A DNA stretch of 50,100 bases from Paulinella micropora (lineage: Eukaryota > Cercozoa > Imbricatea > Euglyphida): the NCBI GenBank assembly GCA_009731375.1, contig BJOX01000196.1:175146-225245 (forward strand). The letters are read 5' to 3'. The notes beneath the pieces are model-generated. The model saw only the letters and a list, made by a program, of their open reading frames with translations, did no database searches and had not been told where the DNA came from. The position numbers and the translations under genes were made by a program. Positions within the stretch are counted from its first letter, which is position 1, and the number at the start of each line of letters is the position of its first letter. This document shows positions 8,466-19,641 of this stretch, one piece after another.

Positions 8466-11400
8466 CTATATATTAAAAACGGTGCGGCGCCTGCCCGTGC
8501 GGCGCCAACCAGTGCCGAGCAACTTACCTGCCAGGGCCAGCTCCAACGCCCAGCGGGCCCCGCCCGCGGGCGGGCCGAGGGCCATCTTGGCGCGGCGACC
8601 CTGCGCCAGGAGCCAGCTCTCCTCTGCGTGTGCCCAGCGCCCGAGCTCGCTAACGCCAGTGGCGTCACGGCACGAGCAGTCGCCTGCGTGGAAGTGTGGC
8701 TTTCTCTTGTGGGCGCAACCCCGTGCCGGCACCGCGCCAACATCGTAGGCCTGCAGCGCCAGGCGCAGGACCTTGCTGAGCGCCGCCAAGGCTGGCCCCA
8801 AAGTCGGCGCGGAGGCCCTGCGGAGCCAGTTTTCCAGGCAGCTGCGCCAGAGCCTGGCGGCCACGGGACAGCAGTGCGCTTCCAGCACCCACCAGAAGTC
8901 CGTGCGCCAAAGGCGGCACTTGTCCTGTTCCAGGGCGTACAGCTGCGTGTAGGCCAGGAGCTCCTGGTTCCAGGGCCACACGTAGCTGGCGGGGCCGCCA
9001 ATAGTGTCGTGCGTCAGCTGCCTGCCGTACTGGGCCACGAGTCCGGTCTGCAGCGTGGTGATGCAGTCGTTGATAGTCTTGCGGAACATCTGCGAGGGCC
9101 CGAGCAGCACGGCCCTCGACCGTCGCGATGTAATCACGTGGTCGGGCACGAGCACGCACAGCGTGCATTTCTGGCACGAAGAGTTGCTGATCTTGTCACC
9201 GTGCTGGAACGGCAACAGCCGTCACGACCGTGCGCACGTACACCTGCCCGTTGTCGCAGCCGCGCGGCGTCTGCGCCGGGTCCGTGTCCAGCCACACGTG
9301 ACGACTGCTGTCGACCGACAGGCAGTTCTGCGACACGACCCCGCGGTTCTGCGCTACCGTGCGCCGCACGCAGGACTCGTCGCTGCCGTCCGGCTCCGCG
9401 GACGACAGCGCGCGCAACAGGACGTCCCCGGGCAGCACCGTGCGCCCGAGCGGCACGCTCCACGCGTTCTCGCGGCGTTTGCCCAGCAGGTAGCCCTCTA
9501 AGGAGCGGCAGCCGCGCGCCTTGGCGAGCTTGTGGCCGTCGGCCGCGAGCGCGGCGCGCGTGCGGGCCAGCACCCCGCCCCAACCGTCGTCGGCACTGTT
9601 ACGGACCGGCGGTATCGGCACATGTGCGAGGTGCATGCGGTCGTAGTAGGCCTTGCTGTCCAGGAACGCGAACAAGCCCCGGTCGGCCGCACCCTGGCTC
9701 CAGACCGTGCCGTCGTCCTGGTTGTGCGACCAGGCCCGTTAGGCGACCGGCACGTTGAGCCCCAGCGGCTGCACCCCGAGCGTAGACGCCGCGACGGGCG
9801 ACTCGAGCAGCGAGCGATCGCCGCGCAGCAGTTCCTTGGCCGAGCTAGCCAACAAGCGCCCGGGCTGGCGTTGCCCCACGGACTGCGACTGCATGCCGAC
9901 CGCGTACACGAGGCGCGGGCCCGTCACGTGCTCGTGGAACAGCGTCAGCGCCGAAGAAAAGCTCAGGTGGCGGGCGGGCGACAGGTCCACAAAGTCTGGC
10001 TTTGTCGCGCGGGCCGCGAACTTGCTCAGGCTCTTGCAGCCTACCTGCACCGCCGACTCTTGGATGCTGAGCCACTCCAGGCAGCCCTGGTCACGCAGAG
10101 CGCGCCACGCGGCCAGGCAGTCACCCGCGGCCGGCGGGAGCTGGTTGCTCACGAGGTAGTTGGACCGACCTTCGTGCGGCAGGCGCAGCTGGCGCAGCCG
10201 CCAGCCGGCCCAGATGCGGCGCACGTCGGCCGGCAGCGGCACGCTGCTGCCGTTGTCGACGTGCAACACGGGCGCCGACAGCCTGCCCGCGTACGTGTGG
10301 ATAGTCAGCCGCCTCTCGTCGCGGTCCAGCACCAAGCCCAAATGTCTCAGGGCCAGCCCCCCCGCGTCCACCACGTCGTCGCCCTGCGCCCCGCGCTTGA
10401 GCGCCCGCAATTCCCGTAGCATTTGTTCGGCCACAGCGGCGCTGGCGATTGATCCCAGCACGCGGCCGTGGCACTCGACCACAAACGGGCCCAGCGACAG
10501 ATAATCTGATGCGACGTCGCGACGTCGCAGCGGTTCACGATCCAGTCCTCGAGCGCGGCGGCCCACGCGCTGTCCAGCTCGGTGGTCACGGCCGTAAACA
10601 ACGACAGGCGCTTGTCGTAGCCGGACTTGGCGGACTTGCTGGTCTCGTTCGGGTCCAGAAAACTCAGCTGCGAGATGTCGAACCGCTGGTCGGACGTCAT
10701 GCCCTGGCCGTTGGGCACCATCTGCGAGCGAGTACTTTTTGGCCAGGTTGCAGCGGAAGTGCTGCAGGACGCGCTGCAGCGGCTGGGCGTCGCTGGTGCC
10801 GGCCCTGTCCCTCGGTGACGCGAACTCCTGGAAAACGCGTGACATCTGGGGGCTGTCCAGCAAAACCGCGGCATCCACGCAGACGGCCAGCCCGCCCCAC
10901 GACGTCAGGCGCAACTGCGCAAACGAGCGCACGCGCTGGAAGGCGCGCTGCAGATTATGCGAGTAAAGCTGCGCCAGCGTCAGCACCGCCCGGCTCTGCA
11001 TGGCCAACGGGTCCGAGAGGCCCGCGGACGGCTGGCCCTCAGCCACCGACAGGACGGACGGCAGCCCGGCCTCGGCGCGGCTAAGCGCCCGCGCGCCGTC
11101 CGCCAGGTGCTCTGCCTTGCGCGCGTCCCCGTACAGCAGCAGGCGTTCGTGGCAGTCCTCGTCGAGCGCTTAGTCTGCCACGACCGCCGCGCAGCGCGGC
11201 GGCAGGCGTGAGGCCCGGCGCACGGCGGTTACTAGCCACTGCGTCGCGCCCGGGAAGATGTGCAGCAAAAACCTGTTGCGCAGCCACCACAGCCCCTGCC
11301 TCTGCATTTGCTCCACCGAAAACTGCTTTGTCCGCAGGCACCACAACTGTCCCAGGCGGAACAGGGCCTGCTGGCGCGTGACAACCCCCTCGTTAAGCGC

Positions 11401-11860
11401 CCAGGACCGGTGCACAATGTCCAGGTACACTGCCTGGGCGCGCGCGTCATCGCCGCGGATGACTAGCTGGCGCAGTTCTTCCCAACACTGAACACCGAGC
11501 GCGCGCCACAGCAGCACGAAGGGCAAGTCGCACGGCTGCCCCACAAAGACCCTGGCGGTCAGCACGGGCAGGGCCGAGTCCGCACGCGTCTGCGCGCGCA
11601 CGAAGCCCTGCACGCGAGACTGGGGCAGGCAGGTGTTTGTCACGGCGGGCCCACGCTGCCGCGCCACCCTGGTGGCCCAGGCATCGGCAAATTCGGCTGG
11701 CGGCACGTTCTGTCGGTTGCCGTAGGCGCTTCTCAGTGTCTGGTCGCGACGGCCGCTGGCACGGCCCCCGTTGGGGTACAAGTGCAGCTTGCGCTGGCGC
11801 TTGGCGCCGATCACCAGCGCCTCCTGGTTGTGCATGTTGTCCCCGTTTCTGCACCGTTGG
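8466..11860 (-). pseudogene. Divergent RNA polymerase second-largest subunit (RPB2-like), interrupted
   Basis: GC-rich minus-strand coding. Collinear RPB2 landmarks are visible: EALVIGAK then RSAYGNRQNVPP (lobe; about 11,700-11,855), DLPFVLLWRALG (family IPIVIVFRALG; ~11,500), RLTIHTYAGR (family ELRIFTDAGR; ~10,300), NQDD..WSQGAADRGLF (family NQEDS..MNQS..DRGLF; ~9,670-9,727) and GDKISNSSCQKC (family GDKFASRHGQKG; ~9,190). In the last motif both lysines are kept but the SRHGQKG core is lost. Near the 3' end, LGRWAHAEESWLLAQG resembles GEMERDCLIAHG. The N-terminal protrusion and the C-terminal Zn site are not seen. Breaks: 9732-9740 (AGGC, 9 nt, TAA), 10511-10518 (8-bp tandem), 10724-10727 (4-bp tandem), 11154-11171 (AGTC, 18 nt, TAA), and an unresolved shift near 9,210. 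The family role is transcription; activity here is doubtful. Viral, nuclear or other origin is undecided. Confidence 0.65.
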
Positions 11861-12378
11861 CCGAAAAAGCTACGACTCAGTATTTCAAGGGGAGCGTACC
11901 TCAAGGGTCTGGAACAGGATGTACTGGGGAATCCGAAGACGGACACTTGGATCATGACATGGCCATGCATGTGCCGTTGGAGTTTGCTGTGCCGCTGGCG
12001 TCGGATGTCTGGGACCCGAGCGCGTAGGCACCAAGTCGCCTGACGGGTCCCGGGTCGGGTAGGAAGTACAGGCTGAAATCAATTTTAGTGCACGATGAGT
12101 CCTCCAGCTGCCGGCATGGGCACTACTGGGCGATTGTGTGGTGTCCGATTCTGGAGAGGTGGTTGCGGGTGGACGACCATCGTGTTACTGTCATGCCTGA
12201 CCATTGGAGGCCGGACGGACCACATACTGCGTCCAAGTGGGAGAGTGCGAAGAAGCAACCCGGTATGGTGTCTGCAGTGTTTTACGAAAGGGAAGAGCCT
12301 GAGGTGGAATGGGATATCTCCAGTCAGGGGCTACATCTTGATGATCACTGGGAAAGCTATCGAACGCTACTGTCTCTG

Positions 12379-12477
12379 GTAAGGATCCCAGGAAACCTCT
12401 AGCTGAGTGATGTATGAAAAACGAGATGAATGCATGTGCTCATTGAAACTCTGAACAGTGAAGGGCTATGAGCACAG
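12379..12477 (+). other. Predicted intron, 99 bp
   Basis: CTG|GTAAGG donor, ...GAGCACAG acceptor, and a CTGAAC branch-like sequence upstream. It contains several stops, and phase 0 is kept on both sides. Confidence 0.55.
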
Positions 12478-13307
12478 TGTATCAAGGAAATGAACACGAG
12501 AGAGTATGTTCTTGTTGCGGTATTGCAGGAGGGAGTGTCTTGTTGGGCTTGGTGTGAGTAGGTCCCCGAGAAGTGGCTGATGGAGGCACAAGTAAGGATA
12601 GGCGTACAAAGCGAAGAGTTCCAGAGGCTGTTGATACGGGAGCAAGAAGCGGTCGTACAGGCCGCCGGAGAAGAAAACACTGACACGGGCATGATGGACA
12701 CGCGAGTGCTGCTAGCGGTTGAGGTCAAGAAGCAGGTGTACGTAGGAACAGTCACGCAGGCGGCCTCGGATTTTTCGAGTGGTGAGATACACGTGTGGCA
12801 CCCACAAGGAATTCGCGCTGCACAGGCAGCGACCAGGAATAATAAACAAGCCCCTCCTGCTTTGTATAAAACACTGGCGCCCTTGTACGTGGATGGGGGC
12901 GAAAACGTCCAGTATTTGGTGAGTCACAGCATAGATCGAGCCAGGAATGTTACAGACCCCTGGGCGGTGTCGATGCAATTGGACAAGAACTGCACTGTGA
13001 TAAGCAAAAACATCCGCATGACGACTGGATCGGAGCCAGGACGTATGGACAGAGCGCAGGGGCAAGCTTTGAGTGACTTTGTCGCAAGCAGGAAAGATTG
13101 GCAATTTTACGTCCTGAGAGAGAAGGAAAGGGAAAGCAAGAGACAGGCAAGCCAAGAGGCGAACGGACAAGATGGCAAACATGCAAGGGAAGCTCCTTAT
13201 GGTTCACCAGCAGTAGTGAAGGTGGGGAATGGAAACCAAGGGTCAGAGCGGCAAGCGTGTGAGAACGGGAATCTTGAAAGGCGAAGTACTGTTCCGGATC
13301 CAAAACC

Positions 13308-13344
<37 letters not shown>

Positions 13345-13485
13345 CTAGTACTAGTACTAGTAGTAGTAGTACTAGTACTAGTACTAGTACTAGTAGTACT
13401 AGTAGTAGTGGTGGAGGTGGTGGTAGTGGTAGTAGTAGTAGTAGTATTAGAAGTAGTAGTAGTAGTAGTAGCAGCAGCAGCAGCA
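13308..13485 (+). repeat. (AGT/ACT)n trinucleotide tract within an exon
   Basis: AGT repeats mixed with ACTAGT, GGTGG and AGC units. One frame reads Ser/Thr and joins the downstream exon; the upstream exon enters in the Val frame, so the frame changes inside the tract. Confidence 0.9.
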
Positions 13486-13728
13486 ACAGCACCGTCACGA
13501 GTAGGGGAAGTGTAGCAACAAGAAACAAGAATGTGCGCAAGCCAAGCAGCAGCAGCAGCACCATTGTTAGTAGCTATAGGGGAAGTGAAGCAACAGGAAA
13601 CAAGATGCGCAAGCGTGTATTTAAACGCATGATAGAGGAGGACGTGGACGCAATCATGACGAAAGAACAGCGTCCCGTGGACTCTGACGAGGAAATACAT
13701 GAATGGGCTAAACGACGGCGCATTTGGG

Positions 13729-13835
13729 GTTAGTAACGGCCGAAGTGTAGTTTGGTTGTAACCCTAGTATGATTCACGATTAAAAGTGCCATACACTCTC
13801 TCTGTCTCTCTCTGTGTCTTGCTCTTTCTCTACAG
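13729..13835 (+). other. Predicted intron, 107 bp
   Basis: G|GTTAGT donor. A ~40-nt (TC)-rich polypyrimidine tract leads to CTCTACAG. Splicing joins ...RRRIWG to REIEVSN in one frame and removes the TAG at 13731. Confidence 0.7.
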
Positions 13836-14125
13836 GGCGGGAAATTGAAGTCAGCAACGACAGTGATGACGACAGTGTGCAAGTCACGAAGGTAGCAGAG
13901 GGCAACGGTCCCAAAACAGTCAAGGCCGAAATAAGAGCTGGCGATATCATCAGGTATTGGAACACCTTCACGCGTTTTGGATCTCCAGAAGGGGAATACC
14001 TCGTAAGTCAGGTCACGGAAGTAGATCCTGGAAGTACAACTTGGCCGCTGCGTGTTCGGACTTTTGGTTTTAAACCCTCTCCTGGGATTGACGATTATGT
14101 AGAAGTGCTGAATAGGCCAGGACGT

Positions 14126-14166
14126 GTATGACAGGAGGTGTCTGAGTATCATTAATTTTGGTGAAG
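14126..14166 (+). other. Possible 41-bp intron
   Basis: CGT|GTATGA ... GGTGAAG. Removal corrects the frame (+2) and joins ..NRPGR to GRVSLRK. The acceptor lacks a good pyrimidine tract, so this is tentative. Confidence 0.4.
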
Positions 14167-14397
14167 GGCCGCGTATCTCTTCGGAAGGCGAACGCGGACT
14201 TGGAACTCCTTAACTCTAAAACTCTAGTGGGAGCGCTGGTGCAGAATTTCACAAACAAATGTGCGGGAGAAATCATTGACTTGAAAGTGTTAGCTAAGAA
14301 GGTGGGAAGGGAAACATTTGACTTGTTAGCTGAAAACAGTCGTTGGAAGTTAAGTTATGATGAAGTTATGAATTTTGACATGGCGGAGCTTGGTTGA

Positions 14398-14945
14398 GCT
14401 TGTTGATCGGGGTGTCACAATCCTTACCTGTTCAGAACAAAGAAGCGTGGCAAAGACTTACGTGTTGTGGGAAACTTGTTGGAAATTAAAAGTCTTATTT
14501 TCGTTATCATGGACTGCGGCGGTGAGAAAGACCTTTAAGTAAAAAAGATTATGCCGGTAATGACAAGTTCCTCGATATTGAAGTGTTAATTAGCTGCAGG
14601 GATGCTGTAACAGGGATGCTGCAACAGAAGTGTTTGGTATGAACCCTGGCAGAACGGAGCAAGCGTTAATGTAAGTGGTAGTGAACACGCTGAGTGTTTC
14701 CACACAAGGGAATGTGCAGGCGCCAGTGTCTGCTGTGCACAAGGTGAGGCTGTCAAGATACATATAGTGGCAAGGGAGCGAAAAGGGAATGGTGTATAAT
14801 ATCTGCCCCAAGTGCATGGAGTTGGACGCTGCATCATGTACATTTGGTTCTTTCGACGGAGTTCCGGGTGCAGCGGTGGAAGTGGAAATTAATACCTGTA
14901 TCAAGGGCATGGACAGCGGATCATGTAACGAGCAAGTTTGAGGCG
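14398..14945. other. Intergenic
   Basis: Unique mixed sequence without a convincing gene. A GGGATGCTG(T/C)AACAG direct repeat lies at about 14598-14628. Confidence 0.6.
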
Positions 14946-15032
14946 GGAAGAAGAAAGTATGGGTAAGGTGCACGGTAAACAGCGCCCACTTCGACCTCAG
15001 GTTTGAAAGTTCGTCGTGGGTGGTACGTTGGG

Positions 15033-15085
<53 letters not shown>

Positions 15086-16395
15086 GTGTGGGGAAGAATT
15101 AGTGGTAAGGTGCACGGTAAACAGGGTGCAGCCGACCTCGACGTAAGGGCTGACCTCGACCTAAGTTACGAAAGTTCGCCGTGGGTGTTGCGTTTGGTGG
15201 GAAATGCCAGGAAAAAGTAGTGATGAAAGTTTGGAGGGGGGAAGGAGCAAGTCTGGGTAAGGTGCAAGGTAAACAGGGTGCAGCCGACCTCGTCCTAAGG
15301 GCTGACCTCGATCTAAGTTACGAAAGCTCGTCGTGGGTGGTACGTGTGGTGGGAAATGGCAAGGAAAAGTAGTGGTGAAAGTTTGGAGCGGGAGGGAGCA
15401 AGTCTGGGTAAGGTGCACTGTAAGCAGGGTGCAGCCGACCTCGACCTAAGTGCCCACCTCAACCTAAGTCTCGAAATTTGGTCCTGCGTGTTACGTGTGG
15501 TGGGAAGTGTGGGGCAGAAGTCGTGGTGAAAGTTTGGAGCGGGAAGGAGCAAGTCTGGGCGAGGTGCAAGGGAAACAGTGGTAAATCCGACTTCCACCTA
15601 AGCGCCAATCTCGACCTCAGGCTTGAAAGTTCGTCCTGGATGTTGTGTTCGGTGGGAACTGTGAACAAGAAGAAGTGGTGAAAGTTTGGAGCGGGAAGGA
15701 GCAAGTCTGGGCGAGCTGCGCTGTAAACAGGGTAAATCCGACCTCGACCTAAGCGCCGACCTCGACCTAAGTCACAAAATTTCGTCCTGGGTGTTACGTG
15801 TGGTTGGAAGTGTGAGGAAAAAGTCGTGGTGAAAGTTTGGAGCGGGAAGGAGCAAGTCTGGGCAAGGTGCACGGTAAACAGGGTGTAGCCGACCTCGACC
15901 TAAGCGCCGACCTCGACCTAAGGTACGAAATTGCGTGGAGGGTGTTACGTGTGGTGGGAAGTGTGGGGGAGAAGTCGTGGTGAAAGTTTGGGGCGGGAAG
16001 GAGTAAGTCCGGGCGAACTATGCAGGAAACAGGGTGCAGCCGACCTCGACCTAGGGGCCCACCTCGACCTAAGTCAGGAAATTTCGTTGTGTGTGTTACG
16101 TTTGGTGGGAAGTGCGTGGAAGAAGTCGTGGTAAAAGTATGAAGCGGGAAGGAGCAAATCTGGGCGAGCTGTACTGGAAACAAGGTGAATCCGACGGATT
16201 CCGACCTCGACCTAAGGGCCCACCTCAACCTAAGTCACGAAATTTGGTCCTGGGTGTTACGTGTGGTGGGAAGTGCGGGGAGGAAGTCGTAGTGAAAGTT
16301 TGGGGCGGGAAGGAGCAAGTCTGGGCGAGCTGTACTGGAAACAGGGTGAACCCGACCTCGACGTAGGGGGCCCACCTCGACCTAAGTCATGAAAA
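14946..16395. repeat. ~151-bp satellite, about nine copies
   Basis: The anchor GGAGCAAGTCTGGG recurs near 15244, 15396, 15547, 15700, 15850, 16001 (variant), 16151 and 16312. Each unit also carries (GACCTCGACCTAAG) pairs and GTTACGTGTGGTGGGAA. Copies differ by a few percent and by small indels. Open frames across it simply follow the repeat. Confidence 0.9.
15034..15084. repeat. Poly(G) run of 51
   Basis: Uninterrupted G homopolymer inserted in the satellite; exact length is doubtful in any assembly. Confidence 0.95.
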
Positions 16396-16504
16396 TGAGG
16401 TTGAAAACTTTTTTGTGGAGAATTCAATTGCGATGAATTTAGTGAAAGTTTGAGGTGAAAAGGAGCACGTTTGACTGAGTTGTGTTGAAAATAAGTTTTC
16501 ACTT

Positions 16505-16592
16505 TTTGGCGAATTCGGGAATGTTCACCCCCTGGCGAATTCGGGACAGTCTGGCGAATTCGGGACAGTCTGGCGAATTCGGGACAGTACAG
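16505..16592. repeat. 19-bp minisatellite
   Basis: Three perfect and one or two degenerate copies of TGGCGAATTCGGGACAGTC. Confidence 0.9.
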
Positions 16593-16599
16593 GGGAAGC

Positions 16600-18162
16600 C
16601 CCCGCCCCCTTCCCCCGGGGAGGTCCCTTCCCGAAAAAAAAAATGCGCACGGAGAAAAAAAAAATCTAAAAAAGCTTTTCTGATTTGGATCGATAAAAAC
16701 AAAAAAAAAAAAAAAGGGCTGGAGCTCCCACCGGGGCAGCTGGCGCAGGCCTCTCTCGGAGGCGCGTGTGGGGAAACAGAAGAGACCCCGCTCCAGCCGC
16801 CTCGAGGGTTGCTCCAGCGCCCCTTTTTTTTTTGTTTTACCGATCCAAATCAGAAAATCTTTTTTAGATTTTTTTTTCTCCGTGCACATTTTTTTTTCGG
16901 GGGACCTCCCGGGGGAAGGGAAAGTGGGAAGGAAAGAGGGAGGGAGGAGGGGAGGGGGAAGCTCCCGCCCCCCTCCCCCGGGGAGGTCCCTCCCCGAAAA
17001 CAAAATGCGCACGGAGAAAAAAAATCTAAAAAATTAAAGCTTTTCTGATTTGGATCGATAAAAACAAAAAAAAGGGGCGCTGAAGCATCCCCCGGGGCGG
17101 CTGGCGCAGGCCTCTCTCGGAGGCGCGTGTGGGGAAACAGAAGAGACCCCGCTCCAGCCGCCTTGGGGGTTGCTCCAGCGCCCCTTTTTTTTTGGTTTTA
17201 CCGATCCAAATCAGAAAAGCTTTTTTAGATTTTTTTTTCTCCGTGCACATTTTTTTTTCGGGGGGACCTCCCGGGGGAAGGGAAAGAGGGAGGGAAGAGG
17301 GAAGGGAAGAGGGAGGGAAGAGGGAGGGAGGAAGGGAGGGGGAAGCCCCCGCCCCCTTCCCCCGGGGAGGTCCCTTCCCGAAAACAAAATGCGCACGGAG
17401 AAAAAAAATCTAAAAAAGCTTTTCTGATTTGGATCGATAAAAACAAAAAAAAGGGGCGCTGGAGCATCGATATATCCCCCGGGGCGGCTGGCGCAGGCCT
17501 CTCTCGGAGGCGCTTGTGCGGAAACAGAAGAGACCCCGCTCCAGCCGCCTCGAGGGTTGCTCCAGCGCCCCTTTTTTTTTTGTTTTACCGATCCAAATCA
17601 GAAAATCTTTTTTAGATTTTTTTTCTCCGTGCACATTTTTTTTTCGGGGGACCTCCCGGGGGAAGGGAAAGTGGGAAGGAAAGAGGGAGGGAGGAGGGGA
17701 GGGGGAAGCTCCCGCCCCCCTCCCCCGGGGAGGTCCCTCCCCGAAAACAAAATGCGCACGGAGAAAAAAAAATCTAAAAAATTAAAGCTTTTCTGATTTG
17801 GATCGATAAAAACAAAAAAAAGGGGCGCTGGAGCATCCCCCGGGGCGGCTGGCGCAGGCCTCTCTCGGAGGCGCGTGTGGGGAAACAGAAGAGACCCCGC
17901 TCCAGCCGCCTTGGGGGTTGCTCCAGCGCCCCTTTTTTTTTGGTTTTACCGATCCAAATCAGAAAAGCTTTTTTAGATTTTTTTTTCTCCGTGCACATTT
18001 TTTTTTCGGGACGGGACCTCCCCCGAGGGAAGGGAAAGAGGGAGGGAAGAGGGAAGGAGGAGGAGCGGGAGGAGGGGAGGGGAAAGCCCCGTCCCCCTCC
18101 CCCGGGGAGGTCCCTTCCCGAAAAAAAATTCGCACGGGAGAAAAAATCTAAAAAAGCTTACA
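16600..18162. repeat. Tandem array of ~300-bp foldback elements
   Basis: Four full elements (about 16617-16925, 16975-17282, 17356-17665 and 17721-18031) and one left arm (18098-18162). Each has inverted arms of ~110 bp (GGGAGGTCCC...GATTTGGATCGATAAAA...GGGGCGCTGGAGC and complement) around a ~90-bp centre with GGCGCAGGCCTCTCTCGGAG. Elements 1 and 3 share CTCGAGGGTTGC; elements 2 and 4 share CTTGGGGGTTGC. The array is therefore a duplicated dimer of ~745 bp. Spacers are GGGA-rich. No coding capacity. Confidence 0.85.
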
Positions 18163-18199
18163 TTAGCCTGTCAGCCAAAAGCATCGGCACCTGCAAGTC

Positions 18200-19554
18200 A
18201 TGCTTCTTCTCGTGTGCTGTCTCTCCGCGGTCCTGGCCCACGCTAAGCTAGCCTTGACCGGCGATGCTATTACGTTCGGCAGCGCCAGCATTACGTATAG
18301 CACAGACGAGATGCTGCTGGTAGATGGTATCAGCGTGCGCGACCTGGCAGCCAAAGTAGTGGCGCTGAATGCGACCGTGGCCGCGCAAAGCAATCACATC
18401 CGCGAGCTCCAGGAAGTTATACACATGCCAACTGCGGCTCGAGGAGCACGGTGCGCAACAGTCGCGAGTTCAGAACTTCACCCAGCAACTCGAACGACAC
18501 CCAGGCGCGCGACAGACTAGAGCGGTCTGTTTTTAAGAGCGCCGGCTACCCTGGTTCAGCTTGGTATTCGCTAGCCTACGGCAAAGGCCTGTTTGTTGCG
18601 GTCGGCTGGTCAACTTGGCAGAACGAGTCTGTCATGACGTCGCCCGACGGCCGGAACTGGACTATCCGCCGCACGCCTGTCGGGCTGTCTCCTTGGCAGA
18701 ATATCGCGTTTGGCGGCGACGTGTTTGTGGCAGTGGGACAGACGGATGGCACCGGCAACCACGACGGCGTCATGACATCTCCGGACGATCTAGTCTGGCA
18801 GCCACGCGGGGTGGCGCGTCGAGGAGACTGGAACGCAGTCGCGTTTGGCGCTGGTGTGTTTGTGGCCCAGGGCGTAATACGGCCAGACCCGTACTCAGCC
18901 GTTCCGATTGCTGTGTTCTCGGCTGATGGCGTCTCTTGGACCGACGCCAGCATGCCCGCGAACTTTACCCATTCCATCTACGGCCCTGTTGAAGCGATTG
19001 CCTACGGGCAAGAGCTATTCGTGGCCGTTGTGGCAGGGGACCCTCCTACATACGGGGCGTTTAGATCAGGGGCCCTGCTGACGTCTGCCGACGCCGGCAG
19101 AACGTGGCAGATGCTGACGGGCGGAATTTACGACAACTACTGGTCAGATGTAAATTATGGTGGAGGCCTTTTTGTCACGGTGACTACCTGTTACAAAGAC
19201 GGGCGGACCTGCGCCATGGCGTCCTCCGACGGCCTCCATTGGGCCTACCAGGTGCCGAGCCTCACCACGGAGAACGACGTCCGTATCCAGAGTCTCAGCT
19301 ATGGCGAGGCCGGGCTTTTTATGGCAGTTAGTGCGGAGAGCGATCGCGTACTGACCTCACAGAATGGAATTGCGTGGGAAGCGCAAGCAATACCCGCCAA
19401 AAATAATTGGTATGCTACCGCGTATGGCAATCGCTCCTTTGTGGCAATGGCTGTGAACGCTGATAAACCGGGCTCTGCGCTAGTGTCGAGCTATCGCGAT
19501 CCGGGGAACGGTCTATGCCTGCCTTCTTTAGAAACGTGCACACTCTTGCCGTGA
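18200..19554 (+). pseudogene. Secreted Asp-box (BNR-like) propeller protein, interrupted
   Basis: ATG 18200 starts a signal peptide (MLLLVCCLSAVLAHA) directly after the foldback array. A coiled coil follows (VRDLAAKVVALNATVAAQS...), then about seven repeats of the type W..(I/V)AYG.G.FVAV......TS.DG..W. Asp-box-like motifs are SPDGRNW, SPDDLVW, SADGVSW, SADAGRTW, SSDGLHW and SQNGIAW, predicting a β-propeller of sialidase-like fold. The Arg triad and other catalytic residues of sialidases are not evident, so a binding role is more likely. Two frame changes lie in the coiled coil: 18409-18427 (CCA, 19 nt) and 18505-18508 (GCGC, 4 nt). Skipping both gives an unbroken heptad pattern running into the propeller. 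The stop is TGA at 19552-19554. Confidence 0.6.
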
Positions 19555-19641
19555 CGCCCTGGCGCGCCACAGAGCTCCGGACATCGTTTTCTTCTTCAGT
19601 CCCTCCCCTCCCTTGAATAGCAGGTCCTTTTATAAAGAATC

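Larger units (their letters stand above)
11950..14397 (+). pseudogene. USP-type deubiquitinase, C-terminal part, with introns
   Basis: HVPLEFAVPLASDVWDPS, then YRLKSILVH, GHYWAIVWCPI and WLRVDDHRVTVM match the C-terminal half of the UCH/USP catalytic domain. The first His of GHY and the DD pair are expected catalytic-site residues, and the order resembles USP7. The Cys box and everything 5' of about 11,950 are missing. Downstream are unrecognised exons, a Ser/Val-coding (AGT)n tract (13308-13485), a basic RKRVFKRM segment and an acidic NDSDDDS segment. Introns: 12379-12477, 13729-13835, probably 14126-14166; all GT-AG with matching phase. A TAG at 12559 lies in a 12-nt segment, 12556-12567, bounded by GAG. 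A TAG at 12025 remains unexplained. The frame also changes inside (AGT)n, as expected from repeat slippage. The gene is head-to-head with the RPB2-like gene, which is also 5'-truncated. Confidence 0.6.

Noticed and set aside
8454-9758. 434-codon plus-strand frame across the RPB2-like gene
   Set aside because: Antisense shadow of GC-rich coding; Arg/Ala/Pro-rich with no motifs.
499-11172. Alternative genetic code (TAA/TAG/TGA read as amino acids)
   Set aside because: All three codons interrupt genes, they fall in repeat-bounded segments, they do not align with a conserved residue, and intact genes here end with TAA or TGA.
12024-12071. 48-bp GT-AG intron removing the TAG at 12025
   Set aside because: It would delete the Tyr-Arg of YRLKSILVH, a conserved USP segment, so I left this stop unexplained (a 15-nt segment with only a CC repeat is another weak option).
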